A DNA stretch of 11,653 bases from Prevotella sp. UBA3757 (lineage in GTDB: Bacteria; Bacteroidota; Bacteroidia; Bacteroidales; Bacteroidaceae). The notes under the pieces were generated by a model. The model worked only from the letters and a program-made list of their open reading frames with translations, had not been told where the DNA came from and ran no database searches. This document shows positions 1-4,752 of the stretch, in pieces; the first letter of the stretch is position 1, and every line of letters starts with the position of its first letter. The stretch is taken from NCBI GenBank assembly GCA_002371715.1, contig DFGF01000145.1:30661-42313 (forward strand), in the 5' to 3' direction. A program made the position numbers and the translations under genes.

Positions 1-1
1 C

Positions 2-445
2 ATCAAGCGCGGCATCATGGAGATAGCCGACGGCATAGCCATCAACAAGTGCGACGGCGACAACGTGGACCGGTGCCACATGGCGGCCACCAACTTCCGC
101 AACGCCCTGCACTTCTTCCCCATGCCCGAGAGCGGTTGGCAGCCCCGTGTGCTCTGCTATAGCGGATTCTACGGCAACGGTGTCAAGGAGGTGTGGGACA
201 TGATCTACGAGTACTTCGACTTCGTGCGCCAGAACGGCTACTTCGACTACCGTCGCAACGAACAGGCCAAGTACTGGATGTACGAGAGCATCAACGAGCA
301 CCTGCGTTTCAACTTCTACAACAACCCCGTCATCCAGCAGCAGCTCCAGGAGGCCGAACAGTCGGTGCTGGCCGGGCGACAGACGTCGTTCGCCGCCGCA
401 CAGCAGCTCCTCGACGAATACTTTAACACCCTTAACTTCCGTTAA
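2..445 (+). CDS. meaB: Methylmalonyl-CoA mutase-associated GTPase MeaB, C-terminal part
   Basis: This is the 3' end of a gene that starts before the window; about 147 residues are visible and the frame is open from base 2. MeaB is a cytoplasmic G3E-family GTPase that protects and reloads adenosylcobalamin-dependent methylmalonyl-CoA mutase (propionate/succinate interconversion). The visible part begins at the segment before the G4 motif and contains NKCD (G4, NKxD type) within IADGIAINKCDGDN. It then carries the family's C-terminal helical region, including YSGFYGNGVKEVWD and the YFDYRRNEQAKYWMYE stretch. The Walker A and switch regions lie outside the window. The stop TAA is 13 bp before the ispH start on the same strand, so the two genes are probably co-transcribed. 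The family call is firm. ArgK/YgfD is an older name for the same family. Confidence 0.9.
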   Translation: MKRGIMEIADGIAINKCDGDNVDRCHMAATNFRNALHFFPMPESGWQPRVLCYSGFYGNGVKEVWDMIYEYFDFVRQNGYFDYRRNEQAKYWMYESINEHLRFNFYNNPVIQQQLQEAEQSVLAGRQTSFAAAQQLLDEYFNTLNFR

Positions 446-458
446 CTCCATAATAAAC

Positions 459-1334
459 ATGTTGAATATCGAGATTGACAACGGCAGCGGCTTCTGTTTC
501 GGCGTGACCACTGCCATTCAGAAGGCCGAGGAGGAACTGGCCCGGGGTAATCGCCTGTATTGCCTGGGCGACATCGTCCACAACGGCATGGAGTGCGAGC
601 GCCTGCGACAGATGGGGCTCGTCACCATCAATCACGACCAGCTGGCCCGGCTCCACGGCGTCAAGGTGCTGCTGCGTGCCCACGGCGAACCGCCAGCCAC
701 CTACGAACTGGCCCGCCAGAACCACATCGAGATTATCGATGCCACGTGCCCCGTGGTGCTCCAGCTCCAGAAGCGCATCAAGCGCCAGTACGAAGCCTCA
801 ATCACCGCCCAACGTCCAACGTCCAACGTTCAGATTGTCATTTTCGGCAAGCGGGGTCACGCCGAGGTGTTAGGGCTGGTGGGCCAGACCGATGGCACTG
901 CCATCGTCATCGAGCATTTCGACGAGGTCGGCCAGCTCGACTTCTCACGTGACATCTACCTCTATTCACAGACCACCAAGTCGCTCGACGAGTTCCACCG
1001 CATCATCGAGTACATCCAGGAGCACATGGCGCCGGGTGCCACCTTCCGCTCGTTCGACACCATCTGCCGCTCGGTGGCCAACCGCATGCCCAACATCTCG
1101 CAGTTCGCCACCCGCCACGACCTCATCCTCTTCGTCTGCGGGCGGAAGAGCTCAAACGGCCGTGTACTCTACAACGAGTGCCTGCGCGTCAATGCCAACA
1201 CCCACCTCATCGAGGGTCCCGGCGAGATTGACCGCCAGTGGCTTGCCGACATCAAAACAGTGGGCATCTGCGGTGCCACGTCCACGCCGAAATGGCTCAT
1301 GGAGCAGTGTCGCGATGCCCTCTTGTCGCTGTAG
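459..1334 (+). CDS. ispH: 4-hydroxy-3-methylbut-2-enyl diphosphate reductase (IspH/LytB)
   Basis: IspH catalyses the last step of the MEP pathway, reducing HMBPP to IPP and DMAPP with a [4Fe-4S] cluster in the cytoplasm. The protein has 291 residues, normal for the family. The three cluster cysteines are visible at C13 (SGFCFGV), C97 (DATCPVV) and C203 (DTICRSV). The substrate-binding histidines are at H41 (DIVHN), H75 (RAHGEPP) and H134 (GKRGHAEV). The late motif GRKSSNG and the GICGATSTP segment are also present. Start: ATG 13 bp after meaB, preceded by an A/T-rich leader. Oddity: residues 114-124 (SITAQRPTSNV) extend the loop between the RIKRQYE helix and the IVIFGK strand, and three tandem CAACGTY heptamers at 810-830 encode part of it. 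All catalytic residues are intact, so it is probably functional. Confidence 0.97.
   Translation: MLNIEIDNGSGFCFGVTTAIQKAEEELARGNRLYCLGDIVHNGMECERLRQMGLVTINHDQLARLHGVKVLLRAHGEPPATYELARQNHIEIIDATCPVVLQLQKRIKRQYEASITAQRPTSNVQIVIFGKRGHAEVLGLVGQTDGTAIVIEHFDEVGQLDFSRDIYLYSQTTKSLDEFHRIIEYIQEHMAPGATFRSFDTICRSVANRMPNISQFATRHDLILFVCGRKSSNGRVLYNECLRVNANTHLIEGPGEIDRQWLADIKTVGICGATSTPKWLMEQCRDALLSL
810..830 (+). repeat. Three tandem heptamers (CAACGTC, CAACGTC, CAACGTT) inside ispH
   Basis: The units lie at 810-816, 817-823 and 824-830, and the 21 bp keep the reading frame. The motif resembles the AACGTTC/AACTGTC heptamers in the intergenic arrays at 1345-1379 and 4690-4752. It encodes part of RPTSNV in a surface loop position between conserved elements. 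Confidence 0.8.
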
Positions 1335-1379
1335 CCCTTCGGCTAACTGTCAACTCTCAACTGTCAACTGTCAACTGAG
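1332..1379. repeat. Small hairpin and (AACTGTC)-type heptamer array between convergent genes
   Basis: A short inverted repeat TAGCC-CTTC-GGCTA (1332-1345) includes the ispH stop codon. It is followed by five heptamers (1345-1379: AACTGTC, AACTCTC, AACTGTC, AACTGTC, AACTGAG). The array fills the gap between the convergent ispH and smalltalk genes. There is no T-run, so a terminator role is weak. Confidence 0.6.
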
Positions 1380-1380
1380 G

Positions 1381-1488
1381 TCAGAACGGGCCGTAGCCCA
1401 TGCAGCTGGTCGTGCTCATGGCGGTTATCACCGACGAGATGATGCTCACCAGAATCTGCAGAATCGTTTTCCAGGTTTCTTTTTTCAT
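1381..1488 (-). CDS. Smalltalk protein (35-residue hydrophobic small protein)
   Basis: The sequence begins MKKETWKTILQILVS, continues as a hydrophobic helix (about residues 9-24), and ends with STTSCMGYGPF. The MKK(D/E)TWKxIxQ start, single membrane-like helix and TSC near the end match the small Bacteroidales family that NCBI calls smalltalk protein. That family usually sits beside HU, DUF4248 and a wall amidase, and its function is unknown. The cysteine at position 29 after a hydrophobic stretch could suggest a lipoprotein-like signal, but this is not established. The start is ATG at 1488-1486. It is the last gene of the minus-strand cassette, with its own leader holding a 23-bp core and heptamers, 186 bp after the HU stop, and convergent with ispH. 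Standard ORF calling at 65 codons or more would miss it. Confidence 0.85.
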   Translation of the reverse strand: MKKETWKTILQILVSIISSVITAMSTTSCMGYGPF

Positions 1489-1493
1489 TTTTA

Positions 1494-1549
1494 AATTAGG
1501 AATTAGGAATTAGAAATTAGAAATTATGATTACCTCCAGGGCGGTAGCA
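1494..1549 (-). repeat. Leader repeat copy 1: heptamers plus 23-bp core before smalltalk
   Basis: Four AATTAGG/AATTAGA heptamers (1494-1521) and a partial unit are followed by a 23-bp core (1527-1549) running from TGATTACCTCC to GCGGTAGCA on the plus strand. In the minus-strand transcript the core comes first, then the heptamers, then the smalltalk ATG. Positions 1487-1549 are identical to 3003-3065 over 63 bp. The minus strand also reads a seven-codon frame ATG CTA CCG CCC TGG AGG TAA at 1550-1530. Confidence 0.9.
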
Positions 1550-1578
1550 TTGCAACGCCACACTTTGCACCTTTAGGT

Positions 1579-1610
1579 CAAAGAAATTCTTCATTTTTTC
1601 ATCTTTCAAT
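1579..1610 (-). promoter_or_regulatory. Weak Bacteroidetes-type promoter candidate for smalltalk
   Basis: On the minus strand an ATTG (1610-1607) is 20 bp upstream of TTTCTTTG (1586-1579), one mismatch each from TTTG and TAnnTTTG. The 20-bp spacing equals that of the better rpn promoter in this window. It lies downstream of the HU terminator, so separate transcription of smalltalk is plausible. This is a motif match only. Confidence 0.3.
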
Positions 1611-1647
1611 TTTAATCTTTCATTTTTCATCTTTCATCTTTCATCTT
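1590..1647. repeat. (TCATCTT)-type heptamer array after the HU gene
   Basis: An AT-rich tract of imperfect TCATCTT, TCAATTTT and TAATCTT units lies directly after the HU gene terminator on the minus strand. On the minus strand each unit reads AAGATGA and so contains a TGA. A closely similar array is at 9908-9978. Confidence 0.65.
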
Positions 1648-1676
1648 AAAAGCGTGGGCCCGAAGGCCCCGCTTTT
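1648..1676 (-). terminator. Rho-independent terminator of the HU-like gene
   Basis: The minus strand reads AAAAGCGGGGCC-TTCG-GGCCCACGCTTTT. This is a GC-rich stem with a UUCG tetraloop, one bulged base, and a T4 tail formed by the stem foot. The TAA stop codon (1677-1675) overlaps the start of the hairpin. Because of the A4/T4 symmetry it could also work in the plus direction. Confidence 0.75.
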
Positions 1677-2487
1677 ACCCCATGTCCGGACCGCCGCCGC
1701 CCTGGTTGTCGCCAGCCTCCTTAGTGAAGGTCTTCTGGCTGACGGAGGACGCCTCGCCGTTCTTCACGCAGACGGCGCGTACCGTGGCCGTGTCGGTCAG
1801 CGTCAGCGGCTCGCTGTAGCGCGTGCTCTCCTCGGAGGGCTCGGAGCCGTCGACGGTGTAGAAGATGTCAGCGTCGTCGTTGCTGGCGATGGTCACCAGC
1901 GTCTGCTCGCTGAAGGGCGTCTGGCCGCTGATGACGGGAGCGTCCGGTGCGGTGAAGTCGCTGGCGTCGTCGCCCGTGCCGTTCTGCTCGCCGGCGTCGC
2001 TGCCGGTCTTCGACTTGACGATGTCCTTGGCCTTCGAGGTGAACTGCAGCTCGGCGTCGCCGCTCATGTTGGCGGGGGTCGTCTCGCCCGTGGCCTGCAT
2101 GATCATCTTCACCGCGCTGATGGCGAACTGCTGGCGGCTGATGTCGGCCTGCAGCTCCTGGTCGGTGCGCTGGCGGCCGATGCCTGCCGAGACCTTCGCG
2201 TTCTTCTTCAGCGTCAGGCCGTTGCCCTCCACCGAGGCCTTGAACAGCCCCAGGTCGTCAATCTTCACCACGTAGCCCAGCAGGGCCAGCTCCTTGATGC
2301 TGACCACCAGGTCGGTCAGCATGCCGACGATTTCACCCGGGGTGAACGTGCTCGACTTCTTGGCGATGTACTTGGCCAGCTTCTTCTGGTCGTACCGGCC
2401 CTTGTACTCTACTCGCGGGTAATACTTACCCTTGGTGCCCTGAATCACGTCGTTCGTGTTCAGAATCAGATTCATTTCTAATGCCAT
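1675..2487 (-). CDS. HU/HIG-family DNA-binding protein fused to a chitobiase C-terminal-like domain
   Basis: The protein has 270 residues. Residues about 5-135 resemble the HU-related (HIG) family of Bacteroidales, with LNTNDVIQGTKGKYYPRVEYKG and the LAKYIAKKSSTFTPGEIVGML helix region, then VKIDDLGLFKASVEG. Residues 136-178 form a polar linker. Residues 179-256 (from PDAPVISGQTPFSEQ through IFYTVDGSEPSEES to TVRAVCVKNGEAS) match the CHB_HEX_C-type beta-sandwich found at the end of many glycosidases. A glycine-rich tail (NQGGGGPDMG) ends the protein. HU-like proteins bend or coat DNA; the role of the extra domain is unknown. The start is ATG at 2487; M5 at 2475 is an alternative. It lies between DUF4248 and smalltalk, the usual order for this cassette. 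A -7 box and a 21-bp repeat array precede it, and a UUCG terminator follows. Confidence 0.88.
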   Translation of the reverse strand: MALEMNLILNTNDVIQGTKGKYYPRVEYKGRYDQKKLAKYIAKKSSTFTPGEIVGMLTDLVVSIKELALLGYVVKIDDLGLFKASVEGNGLTLKKNAKVSAGIGRQRTDQELQADISRQQFAISAVKMIMQATGETTPANMSGDAELQFTSKAKDIVKSKTGSDAGEQNGTGDDASDFTAPDAPVISGQTPFSEQTLVTIASNDDADIFYTVDGSEPSEESTRYSEPLTLTDTATVRAVCVKNGEASSVSQKTFTKEAGDNQGGGGPDMG

Positions 2488-2528
2488 AACTAAATAAATT
2501 AAAAAATTAATAAACTAAAGACTCTCTC

Positions 2529-2640
2529 GGAGTATTGGAAATGACTCTCGGAGTATTGGAAATTACTCACGGAGTATTGGAAATTACTCACGGAGTATTG
2601 GAAATTACTCACGGAGTATCGTTCGTTACTCCCGGAGTAT
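2529..2640. repeat. Six GGAGTAT boxes at exactly 21-bp spacing
   Basis: GGAGTAT begins at 2529, 2550, 2571, 2592, 2613 and 2634. Between boxes the units read about TGGAAAT, then TACTC or GACTC. TACTC arms at 2564, 2585, 2606 and 2627 are complementary to GAGTA, so each can pair with the box on either side; the last junction TACTCCCGGAGTA is almost a perfect palindrome. The array lies between the putative -7 box and the HU start codon. Twenty-one bp is two DNA turns, so all boxes would face the same side. Confidence 0.95.
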
Positions 2641-2675
2641 TGAGTGCTGCAGCCTGTTCCCGCTTTTTCCGACTG

Positions 2676-2683
2676 CAAAGTTA
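2676..2683 (-). promoter_or_regulatory. Putative -7 promoter box (TAACTTTG) for the HU-like gene
   Basis: The minus strand reads TAACTTTG, matching the Bacteroidetes TAnnTTTG box. The nearest upstream TTTG with plausible spacing is at 2712-2709, 25 bp away and longer than in the rpn promoter. If used, transcription would start near 2670 and leave a leader of about 180 nt holding the complete 21-bp repeat array. Confidence 0.45.
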
Positions 2684-2710
2684 CGGCAAACGGATTTGGC
2701 GCGTTCCGCA

Positions 2711-2752
2711 AACGTCGCCATTCGTCGCCAAACGTCGCCATTCGTCGCCATT
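2711..2752. repeat. 10-bp direct repeats (AACGTCGCCA / TTCGTCGCCA)
   Basis: Four perfect 10-bp units alternate AACGTCGCCA and TTCGTCGCCA (2711-2750), so the full pattern is a 20-bp unit used twice. A further TT follows. They start right after the DUF4248 stop and lie upstream of the putative -7 box of the HU gene. Ten bp is about one DNA turn. Confidence 0.9.
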
Positions 2753-2757
2753 CACTC

Positions 2758-2973
2758 TTAGTACGGTTCGCCCACCTCGTCGACGATCAGCTGCACATGG
2801 CGGGGCTGGAAGCTGTTGCCCGGCACGTCCAGCAGCTGGCGCAGGCGTGGATTGATGCGCAGCCAGTACCGGAGTCGTTTCAGCGCACTGGCCTTCGACG
2901 CGGCGTCGGGGAAGTACATCATGGCCAGTTCCGACTTGCCGTAGCTTCTGATTTCGAATGTCTTCTGTTCCAT
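2758..2973 (-). CDS. DUF4248 domain-containing protein
   Basis: The protein has 71 residues. It reads MEQKTFEIRSYGKSELAMMYFP, then a basic helical part with ALKRLRYWLRINPRL, and ends LIVDEVGEPY. The IRSYGKSELAMxYFP motif near the start, the W-containing helix and the GEP ending are the hallmarks of DUF4248, a small Bacteroidales family of unknown function nearly always found next to HU-like and smalltalk genes. The ATG at 2973-2971 is preferred; a TTG two codons upstream also keeps the frame. The leader carries copy 2 of the 23-bp core and heptamers. The HU gene follows 270 bp downstream. The RxYGKxxLA pattern might suggest nucleic-acid binding, but that is a guess. Confidence 0.87.
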   Translation of the reverse strand: MEQKTFEIRSYGKSELAMMYFPDAASKASALKRLRYWLRINPRLRQLLDVPGNSFQPRHVQLIVDEVGEPY

Positions 2974-2988
2974 AGTCAACGTACAACA

Positions 2989-3065
2989 AATTAGGAATTA
3001 GGATTTTTAAATTAGGAATTAGGAATTAGAAATTAGAAATTATGATTACCTCCAGGGCGGTAGCA
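2989..3065 (-). repeat. Leader repeat copy 2: heptamers plus 23-bp core before DUF4248
   Basis: Heptamers AATTAGG, AATTAGG, AATTAGA, AATTAGA (3010-3037) and the 23-bp core (3043-3065) are identical to copy 1 across 3003-3065. Two further AATTAGG units (2989-3002) lie closer to the DUF4248 start. On the minus strand the core's seven-codon frame begins TTG here rather than ATG. Confidence 0.9.
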
Positions 3066-3066
3066 A

Positions 3067-3094
3067 ATTCTTCATTCTTCATTCTTCATTCTTC
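3067..3094. repeat. (ATTCTTC)4 heptamer array supplying a stop codon
   Basis: Four ATTCTTC units lie between the leader core and the upstream gene. On the minus strand they read GAAGAAT, containing ATGA at the junctions. The stop codon TGA (3095-3093) of the DUF7833-like gene falls in the first unit. Confidence 0.85.
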
Positions 3095-3848
3095 ATTTAG
3101 GAATTCCTCTCTCCCGCTTCTCCCTCTCCCGCGCCATGCGCGCCATCAGCCCGTCGGGGTTGGCGGCCACGTACTCGGCGGTGGTCATGCTCTCCTGCCG
3201 GCACTCGGCCATGGCCTGCTCGCGCTGTGCGTCCTGCTGCTGACGGATGTCGGCGGCCTGCTGCTGCTGCTCTTTGGCCGTCTGTTCTTTGGCCTGCTGC
3301 CTGCGGTGGCGTTTCAGCCGTATGGCGGCGGCGGTGATTTCATTGGAATATTGATTCTGGACCCAGCGTTTCAGCCGTTTCTCCGTGTTCCAGAAGCGCA
3401 CGTCCTGGAAGCGCATCCTACCCTGTTCGTCCTCCTCGCTCCAGTAGTAGTAGAAGTCGGCCAACAACTGGTGGTCGTACTGGCTGGCGAAGCCCAGACA
3501 CTCCTTTCGAAAATCCTCCCTGGCGTCGCAAACACGGACGCGCGGTTTCTCTCTGTTTTCTTGCTTTGCTTTTTCTTTTATAAGGGGGTTTGGGGGGAAT
3601 TTTTCTTTTTCCTTTCTTCTTTTTCTCTCTTTCAGTGAAAAACCGACCGAAAAAAAATACTCCAGCTTCTTCTTCAGCGCAATGGTCAGCTCGCGCTCCT
3701 CGTCGGTCATCTGCTCGAAGACGGCGACAGCCGTCAGCATGTGGTACAGAGCCTCATACAGGTTCTGCTCTGCACCGTCACGGCTGACGGCTGCCAGCTC
3801 CAGCAGGTCAGTGACGTACTTAGAAATCTCCTTCAGTTCCATTCTCAT
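3093..3848 (-). CDS. DUF7833-like protein with charged linker and Q-rich C-terminal coiled coil
   Basis: The protein has 251 residues. Residues 1-66 are helical. Residues 72-104 are a strongly basic Lys/Glu linker with PPNPL in the middle. Residues 118-165 hold the motif DFYYYWSEED...GRMRFQDVRFWNTEKRLKRW, which resembles the FxxYWxE / MRFExxxxWxxxxRLxxW domain (DUF7833-like) common in Bacteroidales phage and mobile-element proteins next to replication or DNA-binding functions. Residues 170-220 are a Gln/Lys-rich predicted coiled coil. It starts with ATG at 3848 inside the 3' end of the upstream gene (overlap 29 bp), so translation is probably coupled; M3 is an alternative start. The linker DNA has homopolymer runs (T8, C6, C5 on the coding strand). 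The stop lies in a heptamer array. Function unknown; family call moderate. Confidence 0.7.
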   Translation of the reverse strand: MRMELKEISKYVTDLLELAAVSRDGAEQNLYEALYHMLTAVAVFEQMTDEERELTIALKKKLEYFFSVGFSLKERKRRKEKEKFPPNPLIKEKAKQENREKPRVRVCDAREDFRKECLGFASQYDHQLLADFYYYWSEEDEQGRMRFQDVRFWNTEKRLKRWVQNQYSNEITAAAIRLKRHRRQQAKEQTAKEQQQQAADIRQQQDAQREQAMAECRQESMTTAEYVAANPDGLMARMAREREKRERGIPK

Positions 3849-4137
3849 ACAGCAGTTCTGACAAAAGTCCCTGAATTTCCTGTTTCACATGGCGGTCGAA
3901 GCTGCCCACGCGGCGCCCCAGCTGGCCGTTGCGCCGCAGGTAGTCGTAGACGTAGTAGGCCAGCCGGTAGTGGCGCAGCCGCGCCACCAGCGGCATGCGC
4001 TGCAGCTGCTCCTGCCGCTCCAGGTAGTGCGCCGTCTGGATGAGCACCAGCTGGCGCTCGTCGCGGTCGGCCAGCTGACGGACGGCCTCGCGCAACAGTC
4101 GCCGCGTCTCCCTCAGATGTTCGATTTTCTTACCCAT
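3820..4137 (-). CDS. Hypothetical protein, Arg/Leu-rich helical
   Basis: The protein has 105 residues from ATG 4137-4135 (MGKKIEHLRETRRLL). A TTG two codons earlier overlaps the stop of the preceding gene, but the ATG two bases after that stop is more natural. It appears all-helical and rich in Arg, Leu and Gln, with an LRHYRLAYYVYDYLRRNG segment in the middle. No family is recognised. It sits between the P5-like gene and the DUF7833-like gene, overlapping the latter by 29 bp, so the three form a tight translation unit. A small adaptor or DNA-associated role would be speculation. Confidence 0.7.
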   Translation of the reverse strand: MGKKIEHLRETRRLLREAVRQLADRDERQLVLIQTAHYLERQEQLQRMPLVARLRHYRLAYYVYDYLRRNGQLGRRVGSFDRHVKQEIQGLLSELLYENGTEGDF

Positions 4138-4139
4138 CG

Positions 4140-4532
4140 TCAAACTATTTTAATGTCATACCTTTCCATTGCCATCAGCACGTCGCCCGCGAATATCGCC
4201 ACGCCGGTCTCCTTTCTGGCCATCGCCACCGCCAGCAGCACGTAGTGCCACATCTGCGTCAGCTCCATATTCTCCGGAATCAGCGTCCAGGCCACCATCT
4301 GCTCGACGTACAGCCGGGTGTCGTTCTCCGAGGGCGGCGCAAAGCGCGTCACGATTTCGCCGATGGTCGTCGCCGCGTATCGCCGTCGGTACGTGCGCAT
4401 CAGCACCAGCCAAGCGCGGATGGCCATCTCGCGCGTCTCAAACTCGACGAAGCCCTTCCTCTGGCCCGTCTGCCCCTTCCATGTCGTGCCCTTCGTGGCA
4501 CGGATGTTGAAAATGTTGTTCTTTGCAAGCAT
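4140..4532 (-). CDS. Structural protein P5-like / lysozyme-like muralytic protein
   Basis: The protein has 130 residues. It reads NNIFNIRATKGTTWKG, then GFVEFETREMAIRAWLVLM, then IVTRFAPPSENDTRLYVEQM. The order NPxNIR-like, W.G, F..F.....GIRA-like helix and (R/W)APPxENDTxxY is that of the P5-like family, named for a phage PRD1 structural protein and often seen in Bacteroidales prophages as a small peptidoglycan hydrolase. The catalytic residue is not clear by eye; E69/N70/D71 lie in the conserved loop. The last 50 residues are less conserved. No signal peptide is seen, as for many phage endolysins. The ATG at 4532 is preceded by an A11 run. It opens a three-gene unit after a leader with core copy 3, and may replace the amidase usual in this cassette. 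Confidence 0.75.
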   Translation of the reverse strand: MLAKNNIFNIRATKGTTWKGQTGQRKGFVEFETREMAIRAWLVLMRTYRRRYAATTIGEIVTRFAPPSENDTRLYVEQMVAWTLIPENMELTQMWHYVLLAVAMARKETGVAIFAGDVLMAMERYDIKIV

Positions 4533-4535
4533 AAC

Positions 4536-4546
4536 TTTTTTTTTTT
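4536..4546 (-). repeat. A11 homopolymer just upstream of the P5-like start codon
   Basis: Eleven T on the plus strand are eleven A in the transcript, ending 3 bases before the ATG. This occupies the ribosome-binding position, where A-rich leaders favour translation in Bacteroidetes. The length could vary by slippage. Confidence 0.7.
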
Positions 4547-4548
4547 GA

Positions 4549-4618
4549 AATTAGGAATTAGAAATTAGAAATTAGGAATTAGAAATTAGAAATTATGATT
4601 ACCTCCAGGGCGGTAGCA
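4549..4618 (-). repeat. Leader repeat copy 3: six heptamers plus 23-bp core before the P5-like gene
   Basis: Six AATTAGG/AATTAGA units (4549-4590), a partial unit, and the 23-bp core (4596-4618) identical to copies 1 and 2. This copy has two more heptamers than the others. On the minus strand the core frame starts CTG instead of ATG. Confidence 0.9.
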
Positions 4619-4752
4619 GACAGTTGACAGTTGACAGTTGACAGTTGAGAGTTAATTCTTCATTCTTCATTTAAAACAGTTCTTCATTCAACGTTCAACT
4701 GTCAACTGTCAACTGTCAACTCTCAACTGTCAACTCTCAACTGTCAACTGTC
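4619..4752. repeat. Long inverted repeat built from (GACAGTT)n and (AACTGTC)n heptamers
   Basis: The left arm has five heptamers (4619-4653: GACAGTT x4, GAGAGTT). The right arm has nine (4690-4752: AACGTTC, AACTGTC x3, AACTCTC, AACTGTC, AACTCTC, AACTGTC x2). The left arm is complementary to 4718-4752 at 34 of 35 positions, so RNA or single-stranded DNA could form a 35-bp stem. Between the arms are ATTCTTC-type units. The right arm contains the HNH stop codon (4746-4744). Confidence 0.9.

Noticed and set aside
1535..1539. GGAGG in the core repeat as a ribosome-binding site
   Set aside because: The next start codon is more than 40 bases away, and Bacteroidetes rarely use Shine-Dalgarno pairing.
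1654..2481. Long plus-strand open frame (275 codons)
   Set aside because: It is the antisense of the HU-like gene, has no recognisable family, and results from GC-biased codon positions.
2529..2640. CRISPR array
   Set aside because: The units are tandem without variable spacers and no cas genes are near.
2499..2741. Minus-strand frame of 80 codons with YSVSNFQ repeats
   Set aside because: The repeat is three times seven bases so it keeps a frame by construction; there is no conserved domain, and the region has promoter-like features. Translation cannot be excluded but is not supported.
3042..3638. Plus-strand frame beginning MITSRAVA inside core copy 2
   Set aside because: It runs antisense through the DUF7833-like gene; the same MITSRAVA start occurs in all core copies because the core contains ATGATTACC.
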